From assembly GCA_964549505.1 (NCBI GenBank), contig CAZJVD010000010.1, positions 46,673 to 110,672 on the forward strand: a stretch of 64,000 nucleotides of DNA, in the 5' to 3' direction. How positions within the stretch are numbered: position 1 is the first letter of the stretch; each line of letters begins with the position of its first letter. The position numbers were made by a program, and so were the translations under genes. Below the pieces are notes generated by a model. That model was not told where the DNA came from. It saw nothing but the letters and a program-made list of their open reading frames with translations, and did not search any database. Source of the DNA: CAZJVD01 sp964549505 (GTDB lineage Bacteria > Bdellovibrionota > UBA1018 > CAZJVD01). This document shows positions 27,771-36,696 of this stretch, piece by piece.

Positions 27771-27785
27771 GCAAGCGGAATGCCA
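27771..27785 (-). promoter_or_regulatory. Sigma54-type -24/-12 promoter element
   Basis: On the minus strand the element reads CTGGCATTCCGCTTGCT, with GG (27784-27783) and GC (27772-27771) separated by exactly 10 bases. It matches the YTGGCA and TTGCT parts of the consensus. The expected start point near 27760 leaves a leader of about 45 nt before the lipoprotein ATG at 27715. Confidence 0.6.
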
Positions 27786-27833
27786 GGTGGTGCCAAAATG
27801 ACACATGTTTATAACTATTTGAATTTAAACAGA

Positions 27834-28778
27834 TTACCAGCGATTTGCTGGCCGTCTAGGCGTCGGGGTACTGGCGGTCTCTTGTCCACGGATTTTACAG
27901 TTGGCGAGCTGTTTGCGGGGTTCGAGGAACTCCATCACGCCCTCAGCGATACCACGGGCGAGGTCGCGACGACGTCCTGGATTGAGAATGAGGCTCCGAT
28001 CCCAGCTGCTTTGAACAAAGCCCGCCTCGATCAGAATGCTGGGCATATCGGCGCCAAGGAGGACATAGAACAGGCCCTCTTTCACGCCGCGGTTACGTAG
28101 GCTTTTTAAGTTAAAGGAAGAAGGGGGGCTAGGTGCTGCTGCCAATCGGCTTTGGACCGCGCACGCGAGCTGATGGCTTCGCTTGCGGTTGGCCTCCAAG
28201 ATTAGATCTTTCACGATGAGGCTGACTTCAGATTGCGCGGAAGCCGCGGCAACACTGCCTTTCAGAACGGAGTTCTCGAGGTCGGCGAGACGCTGACTGG
28301 TCCGGTCCGTGGAGTGATTCAGAACATACGTTTCAAAACCCTGTGCGCCGAACTGATGCCCGACTTGATGATTGGCAGACGACCCGTGAACATCACCTGT
28401 ACCGATCGCGTTCAGATGAATCGAAACAAACGCATCAGCGCGAAGTCGGTTCGCAAGCGCGGTGCGGTCGGACAGCGCGACCTCCTCGTCCTCTTTGCGT
28501 GTGAGGGCGACGTTGACGTCACGACTTCGAAGTGCAGCTGCGACGTCATACGAAAGGAGTAAGGCGAGATCTTTTTCTGCGATGAATCCAGCGCCCAAGC
28601 GTGCAGTCGCGCCTCGATCGCCTCCACCATGACCGGGATCAATGACGACCAGCGGTCGCTTGCCCGTTTTCGGTATTCCAGGTTGCGGGGCGGCTATCGC
28701 GCAGGTCGCGCATAGGAGTAAAAGTAATCCGGAACCCCCAGAGCTGAATGTTGTTTTAAGTGTGTGCATCGTGAACAA
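27834..28778 (-). CDS. N-acetylmuramoyl-L-alanine amidase (Amidase_3)
   Basis: A 314-residue exported cell-wall hydrolase. A signal peptide covers about residues 1-30 (Met4 is an alternative start). The zinc-binding residues are visible: His in VIDPGHGGGD, Glu in AEKDLAL, His in VSIHLNAI, and the catalytic Glu near the end in LIEAGFV. It cleaves the amide bond between MurNAc and the stem peptide and probably works in septum splitting or wall remodelling. There is no AMIN or LysM domain. Confidence 0.9.
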   Translation of the reverse strand: MFTMHTLKTTFSSGGSGLLLLLCATCAIAAPQPGIPKTGKRPLVVIDPGHGGGDRGATARLGAGFIAEKDLALLLSYDVAAALRSRDVNVALTRKEDEEVALSDRTALANRLRADAFVSIHLNAIGTGDVHGSSANHQVGHQFGAQGFETYVLNHSTDRTSQRLADLENSVLKGSVAAASAQSEVSLIVKDLILEANRKRSHQLACAVQSRLAAAPSPPSSFNLKSLRNRGVKEGLFYVLLGADMPSILIEAGFVQSSWDRSLILNPGRRRDLARGIAEGVMEFLEPRKQLANCKIRGQETASTPTPRRPANRW

Positions 28779-28856
28779 CGAGCAAACTCCCTTCGATTAA
28801 GTTTACTCGGAGGCCTAACAACAGGCTGCTTAAAAATAGTGTATGAAAGAACGACC

Positions 28857-30026
28857 ATGGTGGCTGAATCTCTTAAGTTTTCTGTCGGGCAGCTGGGTCC
28901 CTTGGGCACGTGGTACCGCGGTCATCAGCGCGTGCTTCCTTGGCGCAGCGAACCGACGCCGTACCGTGTCTGGATCTCCGAGATCATGCTCCAGCAGACG
29001 CAGGTTAAAACCGTGCTGCCTTTCTTTGAGCGCTTCATGGAACGCTTCCCGAGCGTCAACGATCTGGCGCGAGCACCGGTGTACGAAGTTCTGAGTCGTT
29101 GGTCAGGTCTCGGCTACTATCATCGCGCTCGTCGACTCCACGAAACAGCAAAACAGATCGTCGCAAAGGGGGCGTTTCCAGAAACGCGCGACGGGTGGTT
29201 AGAACTACCAGGAGTCGGGCCTTACACAGCAGGCGCCATTCTCTCGATTGCGTTTGGAAAGCCGGAGCCACTGGTCGATGGCAATGTGGAGCGTGTTTTC
29301 TCGCGCTGGTACGGATGGAAGGAGGTCGACAAGAAGCGCCTCTGGGAACGCGCAACGGTTCTTGTGTCTGCTGCGAGCAGGGGCAAGCTTTCGCCGCGCG
29401 ATTGGAATCAGGCGCTCATGGAATTAGGTGCTCTGATCTGCTTACCCAAAAAGCCGCTTTGCACGGTTTGCCCAGTGCGAACGCATTGTGAGGCCTTTCG
29501 GTCCGGAGCCCCCGAAAGTTTCCCGCAGCCCACCGCTCAAAGAAAAGCCGTTCGTCTGATCGAGCCGCGTACTTTGGTTTGGAATGGTTCGAAGCTTCTT
29601 GTCGTCCGCAAGACGGGGCGCAAGACGGGGCGCAAGACGGGGCGCAAGACGGGACGTGCTTGGCGCGAAGGGCTCTGGGACTTCCCGGAGACGGAACGGC
29701 TATCGTTGAAGTCCGATGCCAGCGTTACGCGCGGGCCCCAGTTTCTCCATGCGGTCACACACCATCGGATCACGCGGAAGTACAGCATGGTTCAAAAGAA
29801 GGACATTCGCTGGACGCAAGCGGCAGCGACGTTCAAAGACCGTTTCTGGATCGATACCGATCTTGCAAAACGTGAGGGCTCTACGAGCGATCTTCCGCTG
29901 GGGGCGCCTGTGCTTCGAGTTTTGCGTTGGTTCGCTGCGGTTCGGAGCGCAGACCAAACGAAAAACCGAGTTGGAGGGGTGCCGTTCCTTCGAAGTCGCG
30001 GAGCTTCTCCCAGGCGCGAGCCGTGA
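28857..30026 (+). CDS. mutY: Adenine DNA glycosylase MutY
   Basis: A 389-residue enzyme that removes adenine from A:8-oxoG pairs. Catalytic Glu42 lies in SEIMLQQTQV, the helix-hairpin-helix is LPGVGPYTA, and the catalytic Asp141 is in LVDGNVERV. The iron-sulfur cluster ligands are Cys195, Cys202, Cys205 and Cys211 (C-x6-C-x2-C-x5-C). A Nudix-like C-terminal domain follows, with a run of four KTGR repeats at residues 251-266 in the loop before GLWDFP. The Met at 28857 fits the family N-terminus. The last 146 nt overlap mutS on the other strand. Confidence 0.93.
   Translation: MVAESLKFSVGQLGPLGTWYRGHQRVLPWRSEPTPYRVWISEIMLQQTQVKTVLPFFERFMERFPSVNDLARAPVYEVLSRWSGLGYYHRARRLHETAKQIVAKGAFPETRDGWLELPGVGPYTAGAILSIAFGKPEPLVDGNVERVFSRWYGWKEVDKKRLWERATVLVSAASRGKLSPRDWNQALMELGALICLPKKPLCTVCPVRTHCEAFRSGAPESFPQPTAQRKAVRLIEPRTLVWNGSKLLVVRKTGRKTGRKTGRKTGRAWREGLWDFPETERLSLKSDASVTRGPQFLHAVTHHRITRKYSMVQKKDIRWTQAAATFKDRFWIDTDLAKREGSTSDLPLGAPVLRVLRWFAAVRSADQTKNRVGGVPFLRSRGASPRREP
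29607..29654 (+). repeat. 12-bp tandem repeat, four copies, inside mutY
   Basis: Three identical copies of CGCAAGACGGGG and a fourth with one change (last G to A). Because 12 is a multiple of 3, copy-number change alters the protein by KTGR steps without a frameshift. Confidence 0.95.
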
Positions 30027-32394
30027 CGGCTGGCGGAAGTCCCGCGCGCTCGGCAACATGAATTCCAAAGCTCTCGTTCGCGGGACCCTCAGCAACCGTA
30101 TAGAGAAACCGCAGTTTTCCGTGCTTCGTGGCAGGCTTTTCCACTTCCATATGGATGTTCTTCAGTCCCTTCAAGGAGCCTTCGAGATGCGTCAGCTCGT
30201 GATAGTGAGTGGCGAACATGGTGCGGGCGCCTAGCTCTTTACAAAGCCATTCTGTCGTTGCCCACGCGACACTCAGACCGTCAAAGGTACTCGTCCCGCG
30301 CCCGATTTCATCAAGTAGGATCAAGTCGGTGGGGCGCGCTGTTTCGAGAATCATCCCCAGCTCTTCCATCTCGACCATGAACGTGCTGGCTCCACGCAGA
30401 ATTTCATCGCGCGCACCAATGCGCGTGTGGATCCCGGTGACGACGCCCCAACGGGCAGACCGTGCAGGAACCGGTGCACCGATCTGACCGAGGACAACAA
30501 TCTGTGCCGCCTGCCGCATGAGCGTCGACTTTCCGCCCATATTAGGTCCGGTGATCAAGACATGGGTGCGCTCGGGTGCGTTCAAATGGAGCGTTGTGGG
30601 AACAAAGCCGCTGTGATTTTGGAGATCGAGGACAGGGTGGCGACCGTCTTCGATCACAAGATCCATGGAGTCGTCGATGATGGGAAACGTCCATCCAGGA
30701 CGATCCAGGAGATGTGCCAGCGCTAACAGGGCGTCGAGGATCGCCAGGTTTTCTGCGATCGCGACGATAGCCGTGCGCTTCTCCAAACACTGGCCGATGA
30801 TCCGATCAAAGAGTTCTCGCTCGAGAGCGTTCCGTTTCGTGCTCGCGGACAGGAGTTTTTCCTCAAACGCCGCAAGCTCCTCAATCGTGTAACGTTCGGC
30901 GTTCGCCATGCTCTGTTTGCGATGGTAGTGAGCGGGCACTTTTTCGGCGTGGGTTCGCGTTACTTCGATCGTGTAACCAAAGACGCGATGGTAACGAATT
31001 TTCAGCGACGCGATGCCCGTTGCGGTGCGTTCACGCGTTTCCATTTCGGCAATCTGTTGTGTGCCATGTTCGGTAAGGTCGATCCAGGGATCGAGCTCAG
31101 CGTTGTAACCCCTGCGAAATATTTCGCCATCGCGTGCGTGGGCCGGAGGCGGATCGATTTGGTAGTCCACGAGAGTTCTTGCTAAGGTTTCGACCTGTTT
31201 CCCAGCTGCGGCTAATGTGATTCGGATTTTTTCAAGAAGCGATCCTGCCGTTACGTTTGCTAGCGCGTGGATCACAGCAGGAACGATCGCCAGTGTTTTT
31301 CCGAGTGCGAGCGTGTCCTTGGGTTCGGCCAAGCCGGAGCTGAGGCGAACGAGCAATCGCTCGAGATCGTAGACTTGGGTGAGCGTCTCTTTGAGAAGTC
31401 CCTGAAGAATGTGGACGCCGCGAACGGCTTCCTGGCGCTCACGGATCTGTGCCCGATCGAGTAACGGTGCGAGCACCCAGGCCTCCAGCTTTCGTGCGCC
31501 GGCAGCGGAACGCGTGCGATTGACGGTGCGAAATAGGCTCGGTTGTTTGGGCTCGGGACTTGTCAAATCCAGATGTGCGATCGCCGTTGGGTGGAGGCGG
31601 CACGCCGTTTCGGAAGCAAGCTTTTCGGCAGCCTTAAAATGCACGCTCAGATCAACGCCGAGCTTTGAGCGAACCGTTTCAAAGAGTCCCTGGGTGGCGC
31701 GTTCGAGGCGGCTCAGATTCGCGATCGATCGCTTTTCCACGAACTGCACCAAGATCCCAAAGTCGGCCAAACTGCGGAGAACGGTCGGGTCGTCTTCGGC
31801 CGCGCCACCAAAAGGTTCACCAGAAAGTTCAACGATCAGATGCCGAACCGGGCGCACGCGGCACTCGCGCGCAATGCGATCCAGCGTTTGGTTCTCAAGC
31901 GTGTAGAGATTCCCTGTGGCCACGTTGGCTAACACGAGATCCGCGCTACCGTCCCAAACGCAGTAAGCGAGAAGAGCCGGGTCGGTCTGACTCATCTCGA
32001 GTCTGATGCCCGGAGTGTAGGTTCGAACAATCTCGCGTTCCACAAGACCCTTGACGGTTTCTGGGTCTTGCATCTGTTCTGCGACCGCGACTTCGTGGCC
32101 AGCGTCGAGAAGTTTCTGAATATAGCCCGATACGGAATGGGCTGGGACGCCTGCCATCGGCAGCGGGTCGGCAGCTTTCTTGTCTCGACTGGTCAACGTG
32201 ATGTCGAGCAGCTGGCTGGCGAGGACCGCGTCGTTTCCAAAAAGCTCGTAGAAATCCCCCATCCGGAAAAGGAGTAGGGCCGATCCCGCCTTGGTTTTTA
32301 GGCGATCGAACTGCTTCATTAAGGGTGTTTTTTCTGCCGACTGCGACATCCGACCGCTTTCGGATAACCCAAAGAACGTTTGGAGACTAGGCAT
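29881..32394 (-). CDS. mutS: DNA mismatch repair protein MutS
   Basis: An 837-residue mismatch-recognition ATPase. The mismatch-wedge motif is GDFYELF (Phe48, Glu50). The ATPase has Walker A TGPNMGGKSTLMRQ, Walker B LILLDEIGRGTSTFDG and the FATHYHELTHL signature. It starts at 32394 or, with a typical short N-terminus, at Met16 (32349); neither has a clear ribosome site. Its C-terminal 48 codons overlap mutY in antisense. No mutL is seen in the window. Confidence 0.95.
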   Translation of the reverse strand: MPSLQTFFGLSESGRMSQSAEKTPLMKQFDRLKTKAGSALLLFRMGDFYELFGNDAVLASQLLDITLTSRDKKAADPLPMAGVPAHSVSGYIQKLLDAGHEVAVAEQMQDPETVKGLVEREIVRTYTPGIRLEMSQTDPALLAYCVWDGSADLVLANVATGNLYTLENQTLDRIARECRVRPVRHLIVELSGEPFGGAAEDDPTVLRSLADFGILVQFVEKRSIANLSRLERATQGLFETVRSKLGVDLSVHFKAAEKLASETACRLHPTAIAHLDLTSPEPKQPSLFRTVNRTRSAAGARKLEAWVLAPLLDRAQIRERQEAVRGVHILQGLLKETLTQVYDLERLLVRLSSGLAEPKDTLALGKTLAIVPAVIHALANVTAGSLLEKIRITLAAAGKQVETLARTLVDYQIDPPPAHARDGEIFRRGYNAELDPWIDLTEHGTQQIAEMETRERTATGIASLKIRYHRVFGYTIEVTRTHAEKVPAHYHRKQSMANAERYTIEELAAFEEKLLSASTKRNALERELFDRIIGQCLEKRTAIVAIAENLAILDALLALAHLLDRPGWTFPIIDDSMDLVIEDGRHPVLDLQNHSGFVPTTLHLNAPERTHVLITGPNMGGKSTLMRQAAQIVVLGQIGAPVPARSARWGVVTGIHTRIGARDEILRGASTFMVEMEELGMILETARPTDLILLDEIGRGTSTFDGLSVAWATTEWLCKELGARTMFATHYHELTHLEGSLKGLKNIHMEVEKPATKHGKLRFLYTVAEGPANESFGIHVAERAGLPPAVTARAWEKLRDFEGTAPLQLGFSFGLRSEPQRTNAKLEAQAPPAEDRS

Positions 32395-32455
32395 AACTTA
32401 CCGAATGAAAACGTTTCGAAGCCATGATTTTCTGAGGAGGTATGGGAAGAGGCTT

Positions 32456-34522
32456 ATGGCCGGTGTAAAACCCCCGGATACGGCGCAGTACTTTCAGGAT
32501 CAGATTCGCGATTACCAATCGCGCATGTCGCAAGCGGCACGCGAGAAGGAAGAAGAAGACGCGAAGCGCACGAAAGAACATGCACGGGATATCGATCAGA
32601 TTAAGGCAAAACACGAAGACACGCGTCGTGAGGATCAGACACGCACGGAGCGAACGGTGCAGATCGCCAACGATTCTACGCGCGAAATCGTGGAAAATGA
32701 GCGTCGCAAAGCGAAGTCCGATGTGGATGAGTTGCGCCGGCAACTCTACGACCGTAACGGCTTTAACACGACCTCGTCGGAAACTGCCACGCTGCGCAGT
32801 CTCTTGAACGGCGCGACCGAATCTGCTCAAAAGAACGAACGTAATCTCTTGGAAAAGATGAATGACCAACAGAGGCTTCATGAGAAGCAGCAACAAGCGA
32901 CCAACGATAAGTCTGCCGACGAGCTCACGCGGGTTGCCGATGAGTCCCGTCGGTCGGCGTTAGAAACCTATCGTCACGCTTTTGGTGCTGAAAAGGAAGA
33001 TTACCTCGGATTCAAGGAAGACGCCGAACGCAAGTATCAGGTTTTGAGCGATGCGCATGCCGAAGATCTTGTCCGTGTTCGAAAGGAAGCCAACGAAGCG
33101 ATCGAATCGTCCAACCGAGACTTTGCCAATCGGCTTCGCAATGAGCAACGCCAGTCCGAGTCCATGAATGATCGGATGTCGCGCAACCTTCGTGACATCA
33201 ATGAGAAAACAGCTGCGGGTTTTATCCGCGCTAACGAAGAAGACTCAAAAGAACTTCGCGGTCAGATCTCGAAACTTTTAGCTGCGCGTGGCGACCAAGT
33301 AAAAAGCGGAGCAGAAGCCCGCGCTGAGGCGTTCCGAGAGTTCGAATCAAATGCTTCTCAGAAGCACGAAGCGATCATGAGCAACGCCGATCGACTGCTT
33401 CAGGCCGAAGCGCGCGCAAACTCCAATCGTCAGGGACAGCTGGCTTCGAACTACCAAGAGGATCTTTCCAAAAAGACTGAAGAGTACGCCAAGCGTACGA
33501 GCGAAAAAGAGCAAGAAGCCTACTTCGACCGTAAGCTTCGCGAAAATCAGTTTAACGAGAACATGAAGCAGAAGGACGAGCAGGTCAAGAAGGCCGATGA
33601 GTCCGCCGAACAACGTCTCGAGCGACAAGCAAAAGCTAATCAGGAGCATCTTGAAAAGGCCTTAAAAGCTCAGAACGCGGCTGCTCGGCAAACGCTTTCA
33701 AACGTGCGAACGAGTACCGACACGCAGATCAAGATTCTTGAAAAAGATCTCACCAAGATCAAAGACACACGTGACATCAGTAACGTCCCACCCGCCGTGG
33801 AAGACGCTGTGATGGCCAGGATTGGTAAGACGGTTTTCGAAGAAGCGGAGACCGATAAGGCTCGCCGGCAGGGTGCGATTGATAGCGTTCAAGAAAACTA
33901 TGCTCAACGCCTGCAAGATACCATCGAAGAATCGAAGGGTAACGAGACGAAGACGATCAAAGAACAAACTTTCATGCGTGACCAGGATCGCAACAAGTTC
34001 GTCGCCTTTGTGAACGAGAGCGAGTATTCAACAAAGAAGAAGATCGAAGATCAAGAGCAATCACACGAACGCGAAGTTCGAAATCTCAATCGCAATCAGA
34101 ACAAGACTGTTTCGCTGCAACGAAACCGTTACGAAGGCTTACTCGACGACCAACGTACAACCGTTCAGAACGAACTCAACGCGCTCAAACAGGAATCGGA
34201 GTTCAACCGTACGATGTCCACACGGTTGGCTAATGCTAAGCTCAACGACACGATCCGCACGTACGAGCAGAAGATGTCCGAGCAGCGCGATCAGTTTGAG
34301 CTGGCAATCGAAGAGTTGAAGAGTCAGTCCGATCGAAAGGTGAGGGAGCAAGACCGTGCTCAGAAACTCGAAATGGAGACTCAGAAGCGCGGATTTGATC
34401 AACGCGTTGCCCAACTCATTCAGCAGAACGAAGAACGTGAAAAAAGCATACGAGAGCAGTACGAAGAGACGCTAACTAAGGTAAAACGCAGCAATGAGCG
34501 CCTCATCCGACAAAAGAGCTGA
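32456..34522 (+). CDS. Long coiled-coil protein of unknown function
   Basis: A 688-residue, highly charged protein (Glu, Lys, Arg, Gln, Asn, Asp) predicted by eye to be almost entirely helical coiled coil. There is no Trp or Cys and very few Pro; two short breaks occur near the start (KPPDT) and at NVPPAVEDA. No signal peptide or membrane span is seen, so it is probably cytoplasmic and could form a filament or scaffold. The Met at 32456 is preferred, with GAAGAGG just upstream; Met at 32405 is an alternative. It overlaps pyruvate kinase by 29 nt. No named family was recognised. Confidence 0.78.
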   Translation: MAGVKPPDTAQYFQDQIRDYQSRMSQAAREKEEEDAKRTKEHARDIDQIKAKHEDTRREDQTRTERTVQIANDSTREIVENERRKAKSDVDELRRQLYDRNGFNTTSSETATLRSLLNGATESAQKNERNLLEKMNDQQRLHEKQQQATNDKSADELTRVADESRRSALETYRHAFGAEKEDYLGFKEDAERKYQVLSDAHAEDLVRVRKEANEAIESSNRDFANRLRNEQRQSESMNDRMSRNLRDINEKTAAGFIRANEEDSKELRGQISKLLAARGDQVKSGAEARAEAFREFESNASQKHEAIMSNADRLLQAEARANSNRQGQLASNYQEDLSKKTEEYAKRTSEKEQEAYFDRKLRENQFNENMKQKDEQVKKADESAEQRLERQAKANQEHLEKALKAQNAAARQTLSNVRTSTDTQIKILEKDLTKIKDTRDISNVPPAVEDAVMARIGKTVFEEAETDKARRQGAIDSVQENYAQRLQDTIEESKGNETKTIKEQTFMRDQDRNKFVAFVNESEYSTKKKIEDQEQSHEREVRNLNRNQNKTVSLQRNRYEGLLDDQRTTVQNELNALKQESEFNRTMSTRLANAKLNDTIRTYEQKMSEQRDQFELAIEELKSQSDRKVREQDRAQKLEMETQKRGFDQRVAQLIQQNEEREKSIREQYEETLTKVKRSNERLIRQKS

Positions 34523-35981
34523 ACGTCGAGTTAAAATCGTTTGCACCTTGGGTCCCGCCTCGAGTCAAGAGCGGGAAATCGCCGCATTGATCGACGCTGG
34601 CATGGATGTCGCCCGTCTCAACTTTTCGCATGGCGAACAGGCTCATCACGCTAAGGTGATCGAGATCATTCGAAAGGTCGCTCAATCAAAAAAGAAGTAT
34701 GTTGCGATCTTGCAGGATCTTCAGGGGCCGAAGCTACGGCTTGGGGCTCTACCGGCGAATGGTGTGGATCTGTTCCTTGGTGAAGAAGTCGTGCTCTTTC
34801 CTGAAGGTGACACTGTTCGTAACACCAGCGTGAAGAAAGCTTTGCCACTGTCGCGTGAAATCGCGTCCGCTATTGCGAAAGATGTTCGTCCTGGAGCAAA
34901 GATTCTTTTCGATGATGGAAAAGTCGCTACGATCGTGACCGCCGTTCGTGACTCCGAGATTGTGGTTCGAGTCGAAGTCGGAGGCGTGCTCACGAGTCGT
35001 AAGGGCCTCAATCTTCCTGGAACCCCGCTTTCCGTGTCCGTGATGACGGATAAGGATCTCGATGACTTGAAATTTGGTCTTGCTCACGGGGTCGATGCCG
35101 TCGCTCTTAGTTTTGTACGTTCAGCGTCGGACATTGAGAGTGTCCGCGAAATGATCCGGACACATCCGAAGCCTCCGACTCTTTTTGCGAAGATTGAACG
35201 CGAAGAAGCTATTCGAGATCGCGAAGCCATTATGGAAGTAGCGGACGGTCTGCTGATCGCTCGTGGCGACATGGCGGTCGAGATCGGCGCTGATCGTGTG
35301 CCGGTTGTGCAGAAAGAGTTGATTCGAGCGTGTAACGAGCTCGGAGTTCCTGTGATCACTGCCACTCAGATGCTCGAGTCGATGGTGCGTTCACCAACCC
35401 CGACGCGAGCTGAAGCGAACGACGTCGCCAATGCTGTTTTCGATGGAACCGATGCGGTGATGCTCTCGGCAGAGACCGCCTCGGGGAGTTACCCGGAGAT
35501 TGCTGTTCGCACGATGGATCAGATTGTTCGCGAAGCGGAACGACATGCGCATCTTTACGCTGCTCGCGGCGATATTCTTCCAGTTCCCGGATCCGTTGTG
35601 GACTCGATTGAGTTCAGTGCGGGTCGGATTGCCCATCATACGGGGGCGCGCGCGATACTTTGTATCACGCACACGGGTCGCGCTGCACTTGCGCTCGCAA
35701 AGTTTCGTCCGGCTACGCCGATCATCGCGATCGTGGATCAGATTGAGACACTTCGGAAACTCGCTCCCGTCTGGGGTGTGCGAGGGGTTCACGTGCCAAA
35801 GATCCTTGCTACCGATGATCTTTTTCAAATGATCGAGACGATCTGTATCGAAAACGGAATTGCTGCAAAGGGCGACACGATCGTGGTTACCGCTGGCATT
35901 CCGTCACTTCGCCGCGGAACCACCAACATGGTGAAAGTTCACAAGATCGGCGATCCGCAAGAGCGTCTCAAACCGCTTTAA
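34494..35981 (+). CDS. pyk: Pyruvate kinase
   Basis: A 495-residue glycolytic enzyme that converts PEP and ADP to pyruvate and ATP. Clear motifs: RLNFSHG, LQDLQGPKLRLG, the catalytic KIEREEAI, the metal-binding LLIARGDMAVEIG and ATQMLESM. The C-terminal allosteric-type domain (about 360-495) is present. The ATG at 34494 lies inside the coiled-coil gene. It overlaps the RluA-type gene by 14 nt tail to tail. Confidence 0.96.
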   Translation: MSASSDKRAERRVKIVCTLGPASSQEREIAALIDAGMDVARLNFSHGEQAHHAKVIEIIRKVAQSKKKYVAILQDLQGPKLRLGALPANGVDLFLGEEVVLFPEGDTVRNTSVKKALPLSREIASAIAKDVRPGAKILFDDGKVATIVTAVRDSEIVVRVEVGGVLTSRKGLNLPGTPLSVSVMTDKDLDDLKFGLAHGVDAVALSFVRSASDIESVREMIRTHPKPPTLFAKIEREEAIRDREAIMEVADGLLIARGDMAVEIGADRVPVVQKELIRACNELGVPVITATQMLESMVRSPTPTRAEANDVANAVFDGTDAVMLSAETASGSYPEIAVRTMDQIVREAERHAHLYAARGDILPVPGSVVDSIEFSAGRIAHHTGARAILCITHTGRAALALAKFRPATPIIAIVDQIETLRKLAPVWGVRGVHVPKILATDDLFQMIETICIENGIAAKGDTIVVTAGIPSLRRGTTNMVKVHKIGDPQERLKPL

Positions 35982-36618
35982 AACCCATTTCGATCCAAGA
36001 TTTTGGAAAATCTGCTTTGAACGAAAGCACCTCGTCCGAAATCGGATGCGGAAAACTCATCGCGCTAGAAAGCAGTCCGAGGGGAAGGCGTTGAAAGGGT
36101 GGAGGTAGTCGCGTTCCTCCATATTTCCGGTCACCAAGAATAGGATGATCCCGAAGGGCCGCTTGAATGCGAATCTGATGCTTGCGACCGGTTTCTAGTT
36201 CAAGATCCATGAGTGTGACCGCATGCCCCTGAACGCGACGGTTCTGGAGTGCGATCGTGATCGTGGTGGCTTCCTTTTCACCTTTCTCGAGCTGTAACAG
36301 GTCTTTCCAGACGTCATTTCCGGAGAGCGTTCCCAGTGCGAGCGCTAAATAGCGTCGCTTGAGACGACCACCCTGGAGCGCATCGGTCAGTCGGTTCGCC
36401 GCTTTGGAGCGTTTGCCGAGAACCATGAGGCCTTCTGTTTCCTGGTCAAGCCTGTGAACTAAGCCAATATAGTGACGGCCAACATGCTCGCGCGCCCACG
36501 CGACGACGCTCGGGCCGGCACCGACAGCTTGTGAACCGTCCTGGGAGGGCATTCCCGAAGGCTTGTGGATGACGAGGATATTAGCGTCCTCAAAGAGAAT
36601 CGTTGGCGTTGATATCAT
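35968..36618 (-). CDS. RluA-family pseudouridine synthase
   Basis: A 216-residue enzyme. The RluA signature is HRLDQETEGLMV with catalytic Asp58, preceded by VIHKPSGMPSQ and followed by the Lys/Arg motif RYLAL and the RNA-contact stretch GRKHQIRI. No S4 domain is present, which points to the TruC/RluA-short group. The start at 36618 is chosen because the family N-terminus begins there; a longer frame to 36861 would invade the cyclase gene without matching any domain. Confidence 0.9.
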   Translation of the reverse strand: MISTPTILFEDANILVIHKPSGMPSQDGSQAVGAGPSVVAWAREHVGRHYIGLVHRLDQETEGLMVLGKRSKAANRLTDALQGGRLKRRYLALALGTLSGNDVWKDLLQLEKGEKEATTITIALQNRRVQGHAVTLMDLELETGRKHQIRIQAALRDHPILGDRKYGGTRLPPPFQRLPLGLLSSAMSFPHPISDEVLSFKADFPKSWIEMGFKAV

Positions 36619-36696
36619 AATCTGTGAACCAGCTGGTGATAGGACAGCCTTGCCGGTAGTGGCTCCGAGTTGTACCAGACGGTATCCTAAATTTGA

